A DNA stretch of 64,000 nt from contig NZ_JABBWV010000005.1 in NCBI RefSeq assembly GCF_012999535.1, forward strand, positions 372,001 to 436,000, given 5' to 3'. Origin of the DNA: Microbispora sp. H11081. GTDB lineage: Bacteria; Actinomycetota; Actinomycetes; Streptosporangiales; Streptosporangiaceae. Shown here piece by piece: positions 16,448 through 25,626 of the stretch. Each line of letters opens with the position of its first letter. Position 1 is the stretch's first letter. The notes under the pieces are model-generated. The model searched no databases. It saw nothing but the letters and a program-made list of their open reading frames with translations, and was not told the origin of the DNA. A program made the translations under genes and the position numbers.

Positions 16448-16466
16448 TAATCTGCGACACAGACTA
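16448..16466. promoter_or_regulatory. Candidate MarR operator
   Basis: TAATCTG at 16448-16454 and CAGACTA at 16460-16466 form an inverted repeat with one mismatch and a 5-base spacer, the size expected of a MarR dimer. It sits between the oxidase fusion and the MarR gene. Confidence 0.5.
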
Positions 16467-16519
16467 TATGCGGCACAACTGGTCGGAGGATCAGCGTATT
16501 CCGGGTTAGGGTGGACGGT

Positions 16520-17032
16520 GTGACCACGCACGAAGAGACCGGAACCCCGACGCCGTCCACGCCGGGGTCCGTGCTCGGGTGGTCCCTCACCGTGCTGCTG
16601 CGGGAGTGGAGCGCGCGCGTGGAGGACATCTCACGTGACCTGCCGCACGGGGTGCGCGGCTACCAGGTGCTGTCCGCTGTCGTCCACGACGCCCCGCCCA
16701 CCCAGGCCGCGCTCGCCGCCCGCCTCGGCATCGACCGCACCGTCATGACGTATCTGCTCGACAGGTTCGAGGGCTGCGACCTCCTGGAGCGCCGGCAGGA
16801 CCCGGCCGACCGCCGCGCGCGGCGCATCGTGCCGACCGAGCACGGCCGGCGCGTCCTCGCCGACCTCGACGCGCGTGTGGCGCGGGCCGAGGAGGAACTG
16901 CTCGCCGGGCTCCCGGCCGAGGACCGGCGGGTGCTGATGGCGCTGCTCGAGCACGCCGCCAGCGGGGCGGCCCCCGGTGAGGACCGCTGCGCCGCCGTCG
17001 CGCGATCGGCCGCGCTGACCCGGGAGCCGTGA
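16520..17032 (+). CDS. MarR-family regulator
   Basis: A 170-residue winged-helix regulator: AALAARLGIDRTVMTYLLDRFEGCDLLERRQDPADRRARRIVPTEHG is the MarR recognition helix plus wing. I choose the GTG at 16520 over the one at 16511. A TAGGGT box at 16507-16512 is spaced for transcription to begin at about 16519, which would make the message leaderless and exclude the upstream codon. It probably represses the divergent oxidase fusion. A single cysteine (residue about 84) could be redox-sensitive. Confidence 0.85.
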   Translation: MTTHEETGTPTPSTPGSVLGWSLTVLLREWSARVEDISRDLPHGVRGYQVLSAVVHDAPPTQAALAARLGIDRTVMTYLLDRFEGCDLLERRQDPADRRARRIVPTEHGRRVLADLDARVARAEEELLAGLPAEDRRVLMALLEHAASGAAPGEDRCAAVARSAALTREP

Positions 17033-17081
17033 CCAGGTTCCCGTACGGGATCAGGCGCGGCGGTGCCCCACGGCCACGCGG

Positions 17082-17621
17082 TCAGCCGCGGCGGAGCCGC
17101 CAGAGCAGGTAGGCGGCGACGGACGACGAGTCGCTGACGGCTCCGTCGAGGATCATCCGCTCGAACTCGCCGTGGTGCACCCATCGCTGGCGCATGTCCT
17201 GCTCGGTGTGCTCGCGGCGGGGCTCCCCCTTGGTGAGGCCGGTGGCCCAGTAGACGTGCAACCCCTGGTCGGTCATCCCGTGGGCGTTGTCCATGCGCCC
17301 CAGATAACGCAGCAGGTCGGCCCGGAGCCCGGTCTCCTCCACCAGTTCGCGCCTGGCCTCGTCCTCGCGGGTGTCCGCCTCGGCCACGCCCTGGGGGAAG
17401 CTCCAGGTGCGGCGGCCGATCGGGTAGCGGTACTCCTCCACGATGTGGAAGCCGTCGTCCTCCTCCGGCACGACCAGGACGAAGTCTGGCCTGACCACGT
17501 AGCCGTACAGGCCGGGGGAGCCGTCGGGGCGCTCGATCGCGTCCTCGCGCACGGTCATCCAGGCGTTGCGGTAGACGACGCGAGAGGAAACCTGGCGGAT
17601 CACGGGCTGCGCTTCGGTCAC
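17082..17621 (-). CDS. Nudix hydrolase (ADP-ribose pyrophosphatase-like)
   Basis: A 179-residue Nudix protein. The box is readable as GVAEADTREDEARRELVEETGL, with the catalytic RE-LVEETGL part intact and D in place of the first E. The N-terminal VVYRNAWMTVREDAIERPDG strand pair resembles the NudF/ADP-ribose pyrophosphatase group. The start is the GTG at 17621. It lies 38 bases downstream of the DHFR-like gene and may be cotranscribed with it. The substrate is probably a nucleoside diphosphate linked to a sugar. Confidence 0.85.
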   Translation of the reverse strand: MTEAQPVIRQVSSRVVYRNAWMTVREDAIERPDGSPGLYGYVVRPDFVLVVPEEDDGFHIVEEYRYPIGRRTWSFPQGVAEADTREDEARRELVEETGLRADLLRYLGRMDNAHGMTDQGLHVYWATGLTKGEPRREHTEQDMRQRWVHHGEFERMILDGAVSDSSSVAAYLLWRLRRG

Positions 17622-17659
17622 GTGGCCGGATACTACCGACGGCCGGACGGCCGTGGTGG

Positions 17660-18208
17660 TCACTTCTCCGTGGGCTGATAGGCGAGGGACAGCACGCCCG
17701 TGGGGAAGGTCTCCGAGGAGGTGAGCTTCATCGGGATCTCCAGGCCCTCCTCGAACAGCCGCTGGCCCTTGCCGACCACGATGGGGTGGACCAGCAGCCT
17801 GAGCTCGTCGAGCAGGCCGTGCCGCATCAGCGAGCGGACGAGGTTCGTGCTGCCGCTGATGCCGATGGTCTTGCCCGGCTGCCGCTTGAGCTTCGTGATC
17901 TCCTCGGTCAGGTCGCCGCTGACGAGGGTGGAGTTCTGCCATTCGGCGGTGTCGAGGGTGGACGAGACGACGTACTTCCGGATGTTGTTGATGAAGTCGG
18001 CGAAGGGGTCGTCCTTGTCGGTCTTGCCGGGCCAGTAGGCGGCCCAGGCGTCGTAGGTGACCCGGCCCATCATCATCGCGTCGCTCTCCGTCATCAGCGC
18101 GCCGACGGCCGCGCCCATCTCGTCGCTGAAGTAGGGGAAGTGCCACTGGTCGGGCGCCTCGACGACGCCGTCGAGGGACATGAAGAAGCTGGCGACGATC
18201 TTGCGCAT
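17660..18208 (-). CDS. Dihydrofolate reductase-family protein (RibD C-terminal-like)
   Basis: A 182-residue NADPH-dependent reductase fold: MRKIVASFFMSLDGVVEAPDQW at the N terminus, MMMGRVTYDAW, and GISGSTNLVRSLMRHGLLDELRLLVHPIVVGKG, the hallmark run of the YyaP/YwjB group. True DHFR folate-binding residues are not obvious, so the substrate is unknown. A palindrome in its promoter (18273-18288) indicates regulation. Confidence 0.88.
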   Translation of the reverse strand: MRKIVASFFMSLDGVVEAPDQWHFPYFSDEMGAAVGALMTESDAMMMGRVTYDAWAAYWPGKTDKDDPFADFINNIRKYVVSSTLDTAEWQNSTLVSGDLTEEITKLKRQPGKTIGISGSTNLVRSLMRHGLLDELRLLVHPIVVGKGQRLFEEGLEIPMKLTSSETFPTGVLSLAYQPTEK

Positions 18209-18272
18209 CTGAATCTCCTCTGTCTCGTGCTCGTGTGACCCAAGGCTCCCATCCGACAGGTTCAGCTGTCAA

Positions 18273-18288
18273 GACAAATTTATTTGTC
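18273..18288. promoter_or_regulatory. AT-rich palindrome upstream of the DHFR-like gene
   Basis: GACAAAT at 18273-18279 and ATTTGTC at 18282-18288 form a perfect 7-bp inverted repeat with a 2-base spacer. It is positioned in the promoter region of the leftward gene and is a good candidate operator for a TetR or ArsR protein encoded elsewhere. Confidence 0.5.
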
Positions 18289-18294
18289 GGTTGC

Positions 18295-18332
18295 GCCCGA
18301 GTCCTCCAGGCCCCGGGCTGGAGGACTCGGGC
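18295..18332 (-). terminator. Terminator of the I36-type gene
   Basis: A perfect 15-bp stem (18295-18309 with 18318-18332) with an 8-base loop, 42 bases downstream of the stop codon of the leftward I36-like gene. Confidence 0.7.
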
Positions 18333-18373
18333 CCGGGCGGGCCAGGAAGGAGCCCGCCCGGGTCGGGGCGTCG

Positions 18374-18952
18374 TCAGCAGAACAGCTGCACGTGGTCCGC
18401 GCGGTTGTTGTTCGCGTTCCCCACGTAGCTCCAGCCCGCATGCGGGCTGGAGCTCCAGAGCGAGTAGTCGTAGCCATGGCCGTACGCCGGAACACCCAGG
18501 TCATCGTGCTCGATGAAGGCCAGCTGCCAGTTGGTGTTGTTGTGCACTGAGGTCGTGCGGTCGTTCCATCCCCAGGTGGCGAGGTCCTGCCAGCCGCAGT
18601 CGCGGAGCTTTCCCCGGGGGTATCCGTAGTCCTTCCCGTCGTAGAAGCAGAACGAGCCGGACGGGCAGTCGGCGACCCCGGCCGCCAGGGCGGCCTGACC
18701 GGGGAGGGCGTAGGTCACCACGAACCTGCCCTTGTCGTAGGAGACCTCGTTGCGGCTCGTCTGGACGCCTCCCGGGGCGACCTTGAGCTGAAGCTCCACC
18801 TGCTGACGCAGCTCCGTGTCCGAGCGGGCCTGTCGGTGGAGCAGGGACGGGTCGTCCGCCGCGCTCGCCGCGTGCACGGAGGTCCCCGTAAGGGTGACCG
18901 CCGCGGCCGCGATGCCGGCCAGCAGGACGGCGACGATCCTCGATTTGCGCAT
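18374..18952 (-). CDS. Secreted peptidase-inhibitor I36-like protein
   Basis: A 192-residue secreted protein. The signal peptide ends near VHAASA. After a 70-residue propeptide-like region comes the I36 signature CPSGSFCFYDGKDYG, a beta/gamma-crystallin-like Greek key with paired cysteines; the chain ends in a cysteine (VQLFC). The prototype SMPI inhibits metalloproteases (family knowledge), although many relatives have no known target. It is divergent from the SARP/WD40 gene, which could control it. Confidence 0.8.
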   Translation of the reverse strand: MRKSRIVAVLLAGIAAAAVTLTGTSVHAASAADDPSLLHRQARSDTELRQQVELQLKVAPGGVQTSRNEVSYDKGRFVVTYALPGQAALAAGVADCPSGSFCFYDGKDYGYPRGKLRDCGWQDLATWGWNDRTTSVHNNTNWQLAFIEHDDLGVPAYGHGYDYSLWSSSPHAGWSYVGNANNNRADHVQLFC

Positions 18953-19174
18953 GGTGCCTCCACAAAACGAAACCGGAGAGTTCGCCCCGCACAGGGGGCG
19001 GGAGTGGGTCGAGCATCAGATGGGCCGGTATATGGGGCGTATAGCCCCTGATAGAGGCCGATTTCGCCCGCGAATCGTCCCGGCTCCGCCAGGGTCCACC
19101 GCCCTGACTGGATCATTGACAAATCGGGCGGAGATCCTGGATTCTGCACTCGTCCGGACAGAGGCGGAATCTGA

Positions 19175-22100
19175 GTGGAATTTCACGTCCTGGGGCCGCT
19201 CAGCGTTTCCCGCGATGGTCACCTGGTCTCTGTCGGCGGCGCGCCGAAACTCCGGCTCACCCTGGCCGCGCTGCTCTCCAGAGCGGGCCAGCCGGTGTCC
19301 GTCGACTGGTTGATCACCGCCGTCTGGGGCGACCGGCCGCCGGCGTCCGCGCGGCGCAACGTCCACCTCTACATCCACCAGCTACGGCGGGCGTACGGCG
19401 CCCACGTCCTGCCAGGACGGCCCGGCGGGTACGCGATCGTCACCGACGCGCTCGACGCGACCCGGTTCCACGGCCTCGCCGCACAGGCGAGCGCGGCCCT
19501 GGATGAGGGCGACCTCGAAACCGCCCGAGACCGGCTGCGCGCGGCGCTGAGCCTCTGGCGGGGGCCGGCTTTCGCGGAGTTCGCCGACTGCCCGCTCGTC
19601 GCCGACGAGGCCCGGCGGCTGGAGGAGTCGCGGCTCATCGCGTACGAGCGGCTGGTGGAGACCGAACTCGCGCTGGGACGGCACGCCGAGGTGGCCGCCG
19701 AACTCGCCGGCCTCGTCGAGGAGCATCCGTACCGCGAGAGCCTGCACGGGCATCTCATGCTCGCGCTGTACCGGTCCGGGCGCCAGGCCGAGGCGCTGGA
19801 GGTCTTCCGCCGGGCCCGCGACCTCTTGAACGCCCAGCTCGGCATCGAGCCCGGCCCCATGCTCCGGCGTCTGCACGAGGCGATGCTCCGCGGGGACGAG
19901 GACCTCCTCCCGGCACTCGCCCCGGCCGCGGAGCGGCGGAAGACGGACGACTGCCCATACCGGGGCCTGATGGCGTTCCAGCCGGAGGACGCGGAGTGGT
20001 TCTTCGGCCGTTCCCACCTGGTCGAACGGCTCCGCGAACTGGCCGGCCGGCTGCCCGTGGTCGGCGTGTTCGGCGCGTCGGGAAGCGGCAAGTCGTCTCT
20101 GCTGCGCGCCGGCCTGCTGGGGTCCATGCCGAACGGGGACGGTCAGGGGACGCCCGCACGGGGGTTGCTCATGACGCCGGGCGAACACCCGCTGGACACG
20201 CTGGCCGACGTGGTGGCGAAGGCGACCGGTGGCGACCCGGTGGCGCTGCGCGACGACCTGGCCCGGGATCCGGACGCCCTGGCCGTCGCACTGCGCGGGA
20301 CGTCGCAGGCCCGGCTGCTGCTGGTGGTCGACCAGTTCGAGGAGACCTTCACGCTCTGCGCCGACGACGCGGAGCGCCGCCGGTTCGTCGAGGTGCTCCT
20401 CGGCATCGCCCTCGACGCGGGCCGCGTCGCCCTCGTGCTCGGCGTGCGCGCCGACTTCCTCGCCCACCTGACCCAGCACCCCGCCCTGGTCGAGGCGCTC
20501 GGCGGGGAGGCGCAGATGCTCGTCGGGCCGATGTCGTCGCCGGACCTCCGGGAGATCGTCGTACGGCCCGCCGCACGGGCGGGGCTCACCGTGGCGCCCG
20601 ACCTGCTCGCCACGGTGCTGGCCGACGCCGCCGAGGAACCGGGCAGCCTGCCGCTGGTCTCGCACGCGTTGCTGGAGACCTGGCGGAACGCCACAGGATC
20701 GAGGCTCACGCTGCCGGACTACCAGGCCGCCGGCGGCGTACGCGGCGCGATCGCGCAGAGCGCGGAACGCGTCTACGGCGAGTTCGCCCCGGCGGAGCGG
20801 CGGGCGGCACGCCGGATCTTCCTCCGGCTGACCGCGCTGGGAGACGGCACCGAGGACACCAGGCGTCCCATCGCCCGGGCGGAACTCGTCGGCGTCGCCG
20901 ACCCCGGCGTCACCGCACGCGTGCTCGACCGGCTCGCCGCCGCGCGACTCGTCGTCCTCGCGGAGGAGACGGTCGACGTGGCACACGAGGCGCTGATCAG
21001 GGCCTGGCCGCGGCTTCACGAATGGCTCACCGGCGACCGCGAGAACCTGTTCGTCCACCGGCGGCTCACCGACGCCGCCCAGTTGTGGTCGGACTTGGGC
21101 CGTGACCAGGGGGCCCTGTATCGGGGCGCCCAGCTTCTCGTCGCCAGGACCTGGGCCGATGATCACCCGCAGGAGCTCAACGACACCGAAAGCGCCTTCC
21201 TTCTGGCCAGCCGCGCGCTGGAGGAGAGCGAGCGCACCACGGCGCGGCGCCGCACCCGGCTGCTGCAACGCCTCCTGGCCGGGATGGCCGTGCTCTTCCT
21301 GCTCGCCCTGCTCGGCGGCGGCGTGGCCGTGCTCCAGGGCAGGGAGGCCGCCCACCAGCAACTGGTCGCCCTGTCGCGGCAGCAGTCGCTGCAGGCGCGA
21401 TCGCTCCTCGGCACCGACCCCGACCTCGCCGGTCTGCTGGCGATCGCGGCGTTCCGGCTCGACCCCGAGCCCGAGACACGGGGCGCGCTGCTGAGCGTGT
21501 CGGCCGCCGCGCGCCGCCGCATCGAGCTCAACCAGGAAGGGCCGGCGGTCTTCGGCCTAGTGTTCAGCCCGGACGGGTCGCGCCTGGCGTCGGCCGGCAC
21601 CGACGGAGCCGTCGCCCTCTGGGACGTGCGGGCCCGCGAGCGGGTCGCCACGTTCCCAGGTGCTCTGACCCGTACGGGACCGGGGGAGATCCACGCCAGG
21701 GCGGCGGCGTTCAGCCGCGACGGCAGGCTGCTCGCCTCCGTGGTCAGGGACGCCGCGCTCGGATCGAGCAGGGGCGTGGTCGTCGTCTGGGACGTGGCCT
21801 CCCGCTTGCCCGTGTTCCGGCGGCAGGAGGACAGGCTCACCGACGCGATGGCGCTGAGCCCCGACGGCACGAGGATCGCGGTCGGGGCGGGCAAGGGCGC
21901 GGTCGAGCTGTGGGACCTGCGCGACGGGACCATGCGCACGCTCAAGGGACACCGGGAGGAGGTCGTGGCGCTCGCCTTCAGTCCCGACCAGGCGTCGCTG
22001 GTGTCGGCCACGGGCGGAACCGAGAACCCCCTCGTGTGGGACGTCTCCTCCGGGGCGAAGGTCGCGGCGCTCGACGCCGTGAACGTCCACAGGCTGGGCT

Positions 22101-23395
22101 TCGATCCCGCGAACGGAACCCTCGCCACGGGCTCGTCGCACTACGGAGTGCGGTTCTGGCGGATCGCGCACGACCATGTGACCCGGCTGCCGGGGCTGCC
22201 GAAGAGTTCGCCGTACACCTGGGACATGTCCGCTCCGGTCGCCGGCCGGATCGCCGTCGCCGACGAGGACGGCCTGATCACGATCTGGGACGTGGCGCGA
22301 CGGCAGCCCGTCGCGACCTACCAGGACAGAAGCCGCACGGAGACGCTGTCCCTCGCCCTGAGCGCCGACGGCTCGACGCTCGCCTCGGGCGGGCTCGGCC
22401 GGACCATCGTGGTCCGCGAGCGCGCCGTTCCCCCGTTCAGCGGACACAGCCAGGCCGTGAACGACATCGAGATCAGCGCGGACGGCCGGCTCGTGGCGTC
22501 GGCGAGCAGCGACAGGACCGTCCGGCTGTGGGACGAGCGCGGAAACCCGGTCGCCACGATCGGCGGCCACTCCGACCATGTGCGGGCCGTCGCCTTCAGC
22601 CCGGACGGGCGCCGGCTCGCGACCGTCACCCGCAGCCACACGCTTACCCTCTGGGACGCCGCCAGCGGACGCAGGCTCGGCAAGGCCGCCTACCAGGGGC
22701 TCGGCGCGTCCACCGACGTCGGCTTCGATCCGCGCGGGCGCTTCCTCGTCGCCACCGCGCTCGGCCGGTTCCGCTGGGACGTCGGCGATCCGGCGAAGCC
22801 GGTCGAGGCGCCGCTCCCGGGCGGATACCTCGTCTCCGCGCTGGCGTTCGCCCCTCGCGAGCCGCTGCTCGCCACGACCGGCCCCGCCGGTGACCTCACC
22901 GTCTGGGACCTCGCCCGGAACCGGGAGGTCCGCGCCCTCAGGACCGGGCAGGGCTCGGTGCTCGACGTCGCCTTCAGCCCGGACGGCACGTCGATCGCCA
23001 CGGCGGGCGCCGACCGCACCGTCAAGCTCTGGGACACGCGGACCGGGGCGGGGCGCGGCACGCTGACCGGCCATACGGCTCCGATCCAGGTCCTCGCCTT
23101 CAGCCGGGACGGCCGTTCGCTCGCGTCCGCGGGCGACGACCGCACGATCGTCGTCTGGGACCTCGGGACGATGCGGCCGTCGGCCACGCTGACCGGCCAC
23201 ACGGCTCCGATCAGGGGCCTCGCCTTCACCGCAGGCGGAGACCTGATCTCCGGTGGCGAGGACGGCCGGATCATCCGCTGGGGGCTCCGGCCCGAAGCGC
23301 TCGTGGAGCGGCTCTGCACGGAGATCGGCCGCGACCTCACCCGCGCGGAGTGGGCCGCCTACTTCCCCACGCTCGACTACCGCCCGACGTGCTGA
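19175..23395 (+). CDS. SARP-BTAD / nSTAND NTPase / membrane segment / WD40 regulator
   Basis: A 1406-residue multidomain protein. Residues 1-90 are an OmpR-type winged helix and 95-240 the BTAD helical repeat, the SARP combination. The NTPase follows, with Walker A GASGSGKSS at 300-308 and Walker B LLLVVDQFEE at 381-390. A hydrophobic segment at about 700-722 looks membrane-spanning. From about 789 onward I count 14 WD40 blades (FSPDG...LWD type), enough for two seven-bladed propellers, and the end carries two cysteines (LCTEIG and YRPTC). The start is a GTG with GAGG upstream. If the segment spans the membrane, the propellers lie outside and the DNA-binding part inside (inference). Confidence 0.85.
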   Translation: MEFHVLGPLSVSRDGHLVSVGGAPKLRLTLAALLSRAGQPVSVDWLITAVWGDRPPASARRNVHLYIHQLRRAYGAHVLPGRPGGYAIVTDALDATRFHGLAAQASAALDEGDLETARDRLRAALSLWRGPAFAEFADCPLVADEARRLEESRLIAYERLVETELALGRHAEVAAELAGLVEEHPYRESLHGHLMLALYRSGRQAEALEVFRRARDLLNAQLGIEPGPMLRRLHEAMLRGDEDLLPALAPAAERRKTDDCPYRGLMAFQPEDAEWFFGRSHLVERLRELAGRLPVVGVFGASGSGKSSLLRAGLLGSMPNGDGQGTPARGLLMTPGEHPLDTLADVVAKATGGDPVALRDDLARDPDALAVALRGTSQARLLLVVDQFEETFTLCADDAERRRFVEVLLGIALDAGRVALVLGVRADFLAHLTQHPALVEALGGEAQMLVGPMSSPDLREIVVRPAARAGLTVAPDLLATVLADAAEEPGSLPLVSHALLETWRNATGSRLTLPDYQAAGGVRGAIAQSAERVYGEFAPAERRAARRIFLRLTALGDGTEDTRRPIARAELVGVADPGVTARVLDRLAAARLVVLAEETVDVAHEALIRAWPRLHEWLTGDRENLFVHRRLTDAAQLWSDLGRDQGALYRGAQLLVARTWADDHPQELNDTESAFLLASRALEESERTTARRRTRLLQRLLAGMAVLFLLALLGGGVAVLQGREAAHQQLVALSRQQSLQARSLLGTDPDLAGLLAIAAFRLDPEPETRGALLSVSAAARRRIELNQEGPAVFGLVFSPDGSRLASAGTDGAVALWDVRARERVATFPGALTRTGPGEIHARAAAFSRDGRLLASVVRDAALGSSRGVVVVWDVASRLPVFRRQEDRLTDAMALSPDGTRIAVGAGKGAVELWDLRDGTMRTLKGHREEVVALAFSPDQASLVSATGGTENPLVWDVSSGAKVAALDAVNVHRLGFDPANGTLATGSSHYGVRFWRIAHDHVTRLPGLPKSSPYTWDMSAPVAGRIAVADEDGLITIWDVARRQPVATYQDRSRTETLSLALSADGSTLASGGLGRTIVVRERAVPPFSGHSQAVNDIEISADGRLVASASSDRTVRLWDERGNPVATIGGHSDHVRAVAFSPDGRRLATVTRSHTLTLWDAASGRRLGKAAYQGLGASTDVGFDPRGRFLVATALGRFRWDVGDPAKPVEAPLPGGYLVSALAFAPREPLLATTGPAGDLTVWDLARNREVRALRTGQGSVLDVAFSPDGTSIATAGADRTVKLWDTRTGAGRGTLTGHTAPIQVLAFSRDGRSLASAGDDRTIVVWDLGTMRPSATLTGHTAPIRGLAFTAGGDLISGGEDGRIIRWGLRPEALVERLCTEIGRDLTRAEWAAYFPTLDYRPTC

Positions 23396-23417
23396 GGGAC
23401 CACGTGCCGGCGCGCGG

Positions 23418-23897
23418 TCAGACGAACGTGAGCGCCATGGTGTCGGTGTGCCCCGACCAGTTCAAGGTCAGGCGCCAGCAGCCGGCCGTGGGCAGGCTGA
23501 CCGCCGAGGGCCCGGCGCCTCCCGTGAGCTCTCGGGTCACCGAGGTCGTCGTCCCGTCGAGACGCGCCTCGATCTCCAGCGGCCGCATCGGCTCCTGCGG
23601 CAGCCGCGACACCCACAGGATCTTGTTGCTTTCGTCGGGATCGGTGGACGCCTTCGGCGGATACTCGAACAGCACGGCGAGTATGTCGCCGCGCTCGCCG
23701 AACACGTGCGGAATCCCCGATCCGTCGTCGCTGAAGCCCCCGCGCGCCCAGGCCGGCAGCGCGTCCCGGCTGACGACGGACGCGCACGGGCCGGTCGGAC
23801 GCCCGGCGTCCCCGGCCTCGGGCGCCTGGCCACCCGCCGAGCATCCGGCTGCCGCGACAAGTGCGCCCAGGACACACAGGCCCCGTCTGATAGCCAC
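23418..23897 (-). CDS. Small lipoprotein of unknown function
   Basis: A 159-residue lipoprotein with lipobox LVAAAGC. The mature domain contains three further cysteines and ends in a predicted beta-sandwich (LPTAGCWRLTLNWSGHTDTMALTFV). The GTG at 23897 is preceded by GGAGG at 5 bases and starts the signal sequence correctly; an ATG at 23912 is possible. It is convergent with the SARP/WD40 gene. No family is recognised. Confidence 0.7.
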   Translation of the reverse strand: MAIRRGLCVLGALVAAAGCSAGGQAPEAGDAGRPTGPCASVVSRDALPAWARGGFSDDGSGIPHVFGERGDILAVLFEYPPKASTDPDESNKILWVSRLPQEPMRPLEIEARLDGTTTSVTRELTGGAGPSAVSLPTAGCWRLTLNWSGHTDTMALTFV

Positions 23898-24040
23898 ACC
23901 GACCTCCTCCATGAGGGAACCCGCGACGTCGTTCCCCATACGTCAGGAGGCGGCGCGAGGTTCCATCCCCGTCACGTGCCGCGCCCGGTGGCTCGCCCAT
24001 CGGATCGGCGCGCCGGGGCTCGCGGAGATCACCGGCGGCG

Positions 24041-24985
24041 TCAGCGCAGTGTCTCCCCTTCCGGCAGGTCCAGGGCGGGCAGTTCGGCGCGGGTGGGCAG
24101 CCCTTCCCAGTCCCCGGCGCAGGAGACGCTGGCGGCCCCCAGCAGGGTCGCCCGTTCGAGCCTGCCGTACGCGTCGAGCCCGTCGAGCCGTCCGGACAGA
24201 TACCCGGCGGTGAACGCGTCGCCCGCGCCGACGACGTCCACCACGGGCACCGTACGAGCCGGGACGTCGAACGAGGTCCGCGCGTCGTGGTAGCTCGCGC
24301 CCGCCGGGCCCCGCTTGACGACGACCTCTTCGACACCGGCGTCCAGCAGGGCCGCCACGCGGTCGCGTTCACCGTCGCCGTCCGCCACCAGGTCCAGCTC
24401 GTCGTCGGACGCGACGAGCGCCGTGACGTACGGCAGCAGCGGGCGCAGTGCCCGCGTGGCCTCCTCCCTGGACCACAGCAGGGAACGGTGGTTGACGTCG
24501 AGGCTCACCCAGGCGCCGGAGCCGCGCGCCTGCCTGGCGGCGGCGGCGACCGCCTCCAGCGGCGCGGGCCCGAGCGCCGGCGTGATGCCGGTGAGGTGCA
24601 GGCCTGCCTGACCCGCGTCGACGGCCGGGCGCACCTCGGCCCACGACAGCGTCGAGGCGGCCGAGTTCCCCCGGTAGTAGTGCACGCGGGCCCGGCCCCC
24701 GGCGGCCACGTCCCTGAGCAGCAGGCCCGTCGGGGCGTCCGTACGCCGCACGACGTGGTCGGTCAGCACGCCCTCGGCCCGCAGCGTGCGCAGGACCAGC
24801 TCGCCAGGCTCGTCGTGCCCGAGCGCGCCCGCCCAGCGGGCCGTGTGCCCGAGGCGGGACAGGGCGATCGCGACGTTGGCCTCCGCGCCTGCCATGGACA
24901 CGTGCGAGCCGCCGCCGAGGCGCAGCGGCCCGGCGGAGCGGACGGTGACCATGGCCTCGCCGATGGTCAGGACGTCCGCCCTCAC
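24041..24985 (-). CDS. kdgK: 2-keto-3-deoxy-sugar kinase, PfkB family
   Basis: A 314-residue ribokinase-family enzyme. It starts with the GGGSHVSMAGAEANVAIALSRLG substrate motif and ends with the anion-hole motif DVVGAGDAFTAGYLSG, whose Asp is the catalytic base. Context makes 2-keto-3-deoxygluconate or 2-keto-3-deoxygalactonate the likely substrate, phosphorylated at O6. Its start overlaps the stop codon of the aldolase gene by 4 bases. It is the last gene of a five-gene leftward operon. Confidence 0.85.
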   Translation of the reverse strand: MRADVLTIGEAMVTVRSAGPLRLGGGSHVSMAGAEANVAIALSRLGHTARWAGALGHDEPGELVLRTLRAEGVLTDHVVRRTDAPTGLLLRDVAAGGRARVHYYRGNSAASTLSWAEVRPAVDAGQAGLHLTGITPALGPAPLEAVAAAARQARGSGAWVSLDVNHRSLLWSREEATRALRPLLPYVTALVASDDELDLVADGDGERDRVAALLDAGVEEVVVKRGPAGASYHDARTSFDVPARTVPVVDVVGAGDAFTAGYLSGRLDGLDAYGRLERATLLGAASVSCAGDWEGLPTRAELPALDLPEGETLR

Positions 24986-25626
24986 GCGGCGCCCACCGTG
25001 TCGAGCGCCCTTCTCACGCGGCGGCGCAGGTCGTCCAGGTCACCGCCGTGCGGGGCGTCGCCGAGCAGCGGCGAGCCGAGGCCGACCGCGACGGCGCCGG
25101 CCTCCAGATAGGCGGGCACGCTGTCGAGGCCGACACCGCCGACCGGGACGAACGGCACGGCGGGGAACGGGTCGCGCAGCGCGCGCAGATAGGAGGGCCC
25201 TCCCGCGGAGGCGGGGAAGAGCTTGACGGCGGCCGCGCCGCGCGCGGTCGCGGCGATCACCTCGGATGGGGTCATCGCCCCGGCGAGCACGGGCAGGCCG
25301 AGGCGCAGCGCCTCGTCCACTCCCTCGCCAAGGCCGGGTGTGACGACGAACGTCGCGCCCGCGTCCCGGGCCGCGACGGCGTCCCGCGCGGTCAGCACGG
25401 TCCCCGCGCCGAGGTGCACGCCGTCGCCCAGGGCGGATGCCGCCTGCCTGATGACCGACAGCGCGTCGGCGCCGCTGAGCGAGACCTCCATCAGCGTCAC
25501 GCCCTCCTCGGCGAGGACGGCGATGCTGCGCAGCGCCGCCGCCGGGTCGTCGCCCCGGACGATGGCCAGGAGCCGCCGGGCGCCGAGCAGGTCGAGCAGG
25601 TCGTGTGCGTGCACGCGGGTCACCAT
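24982..25626 (-). CDS. eda: 2-keto-3-deoxy-6-phospho-sugar aldolase (KDPG/KDPGal aldolase)
   Basis: A 214-residue class I aldolase splitting KDPG or KDPGal into pyruvate and glyceraldehyde 3-phosphate. The Schiff-base lysine is in AAAVKLFPAS, and the active-site Glu region reads LLAIVRGDDP...LMEVSLSGADAL; the arginine of IVRG is also typical. The phosphate site is near PVGGVGLDSVPAYLEAGA. It overlaps the dehydratase gene by 7 bases and the kinase gene by 4, so the three are translationally coupled. Confidence 0.88.
   Translation of the reverse strand: MVTRVHAHDLLDLLGARRLLAIVRGDDPAAALRSIAVLAEEGVTLMEVSLSGADALSVIRQAASALGDGVHLGAGTVLTARDAVAARDAGATFVVTPGLGEGVDEALRLGLPVLAGAMTPSEVIAATARGAAAVKLFPASAGGPSYLRALRDPFPAVPFVPVGGVGLDSVPAYLEAGAVAVGLGSPLLGDAPHGGDLDDLRRRVRRALDTVGAA

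Noticed and set aside
16511-16519. GTG at 16511 as MarR start
   Set aside because: It overlaps the TAGGGT -10 box, whose spacing predicts transcription starting at about 16519, so the codon would not be in the message.
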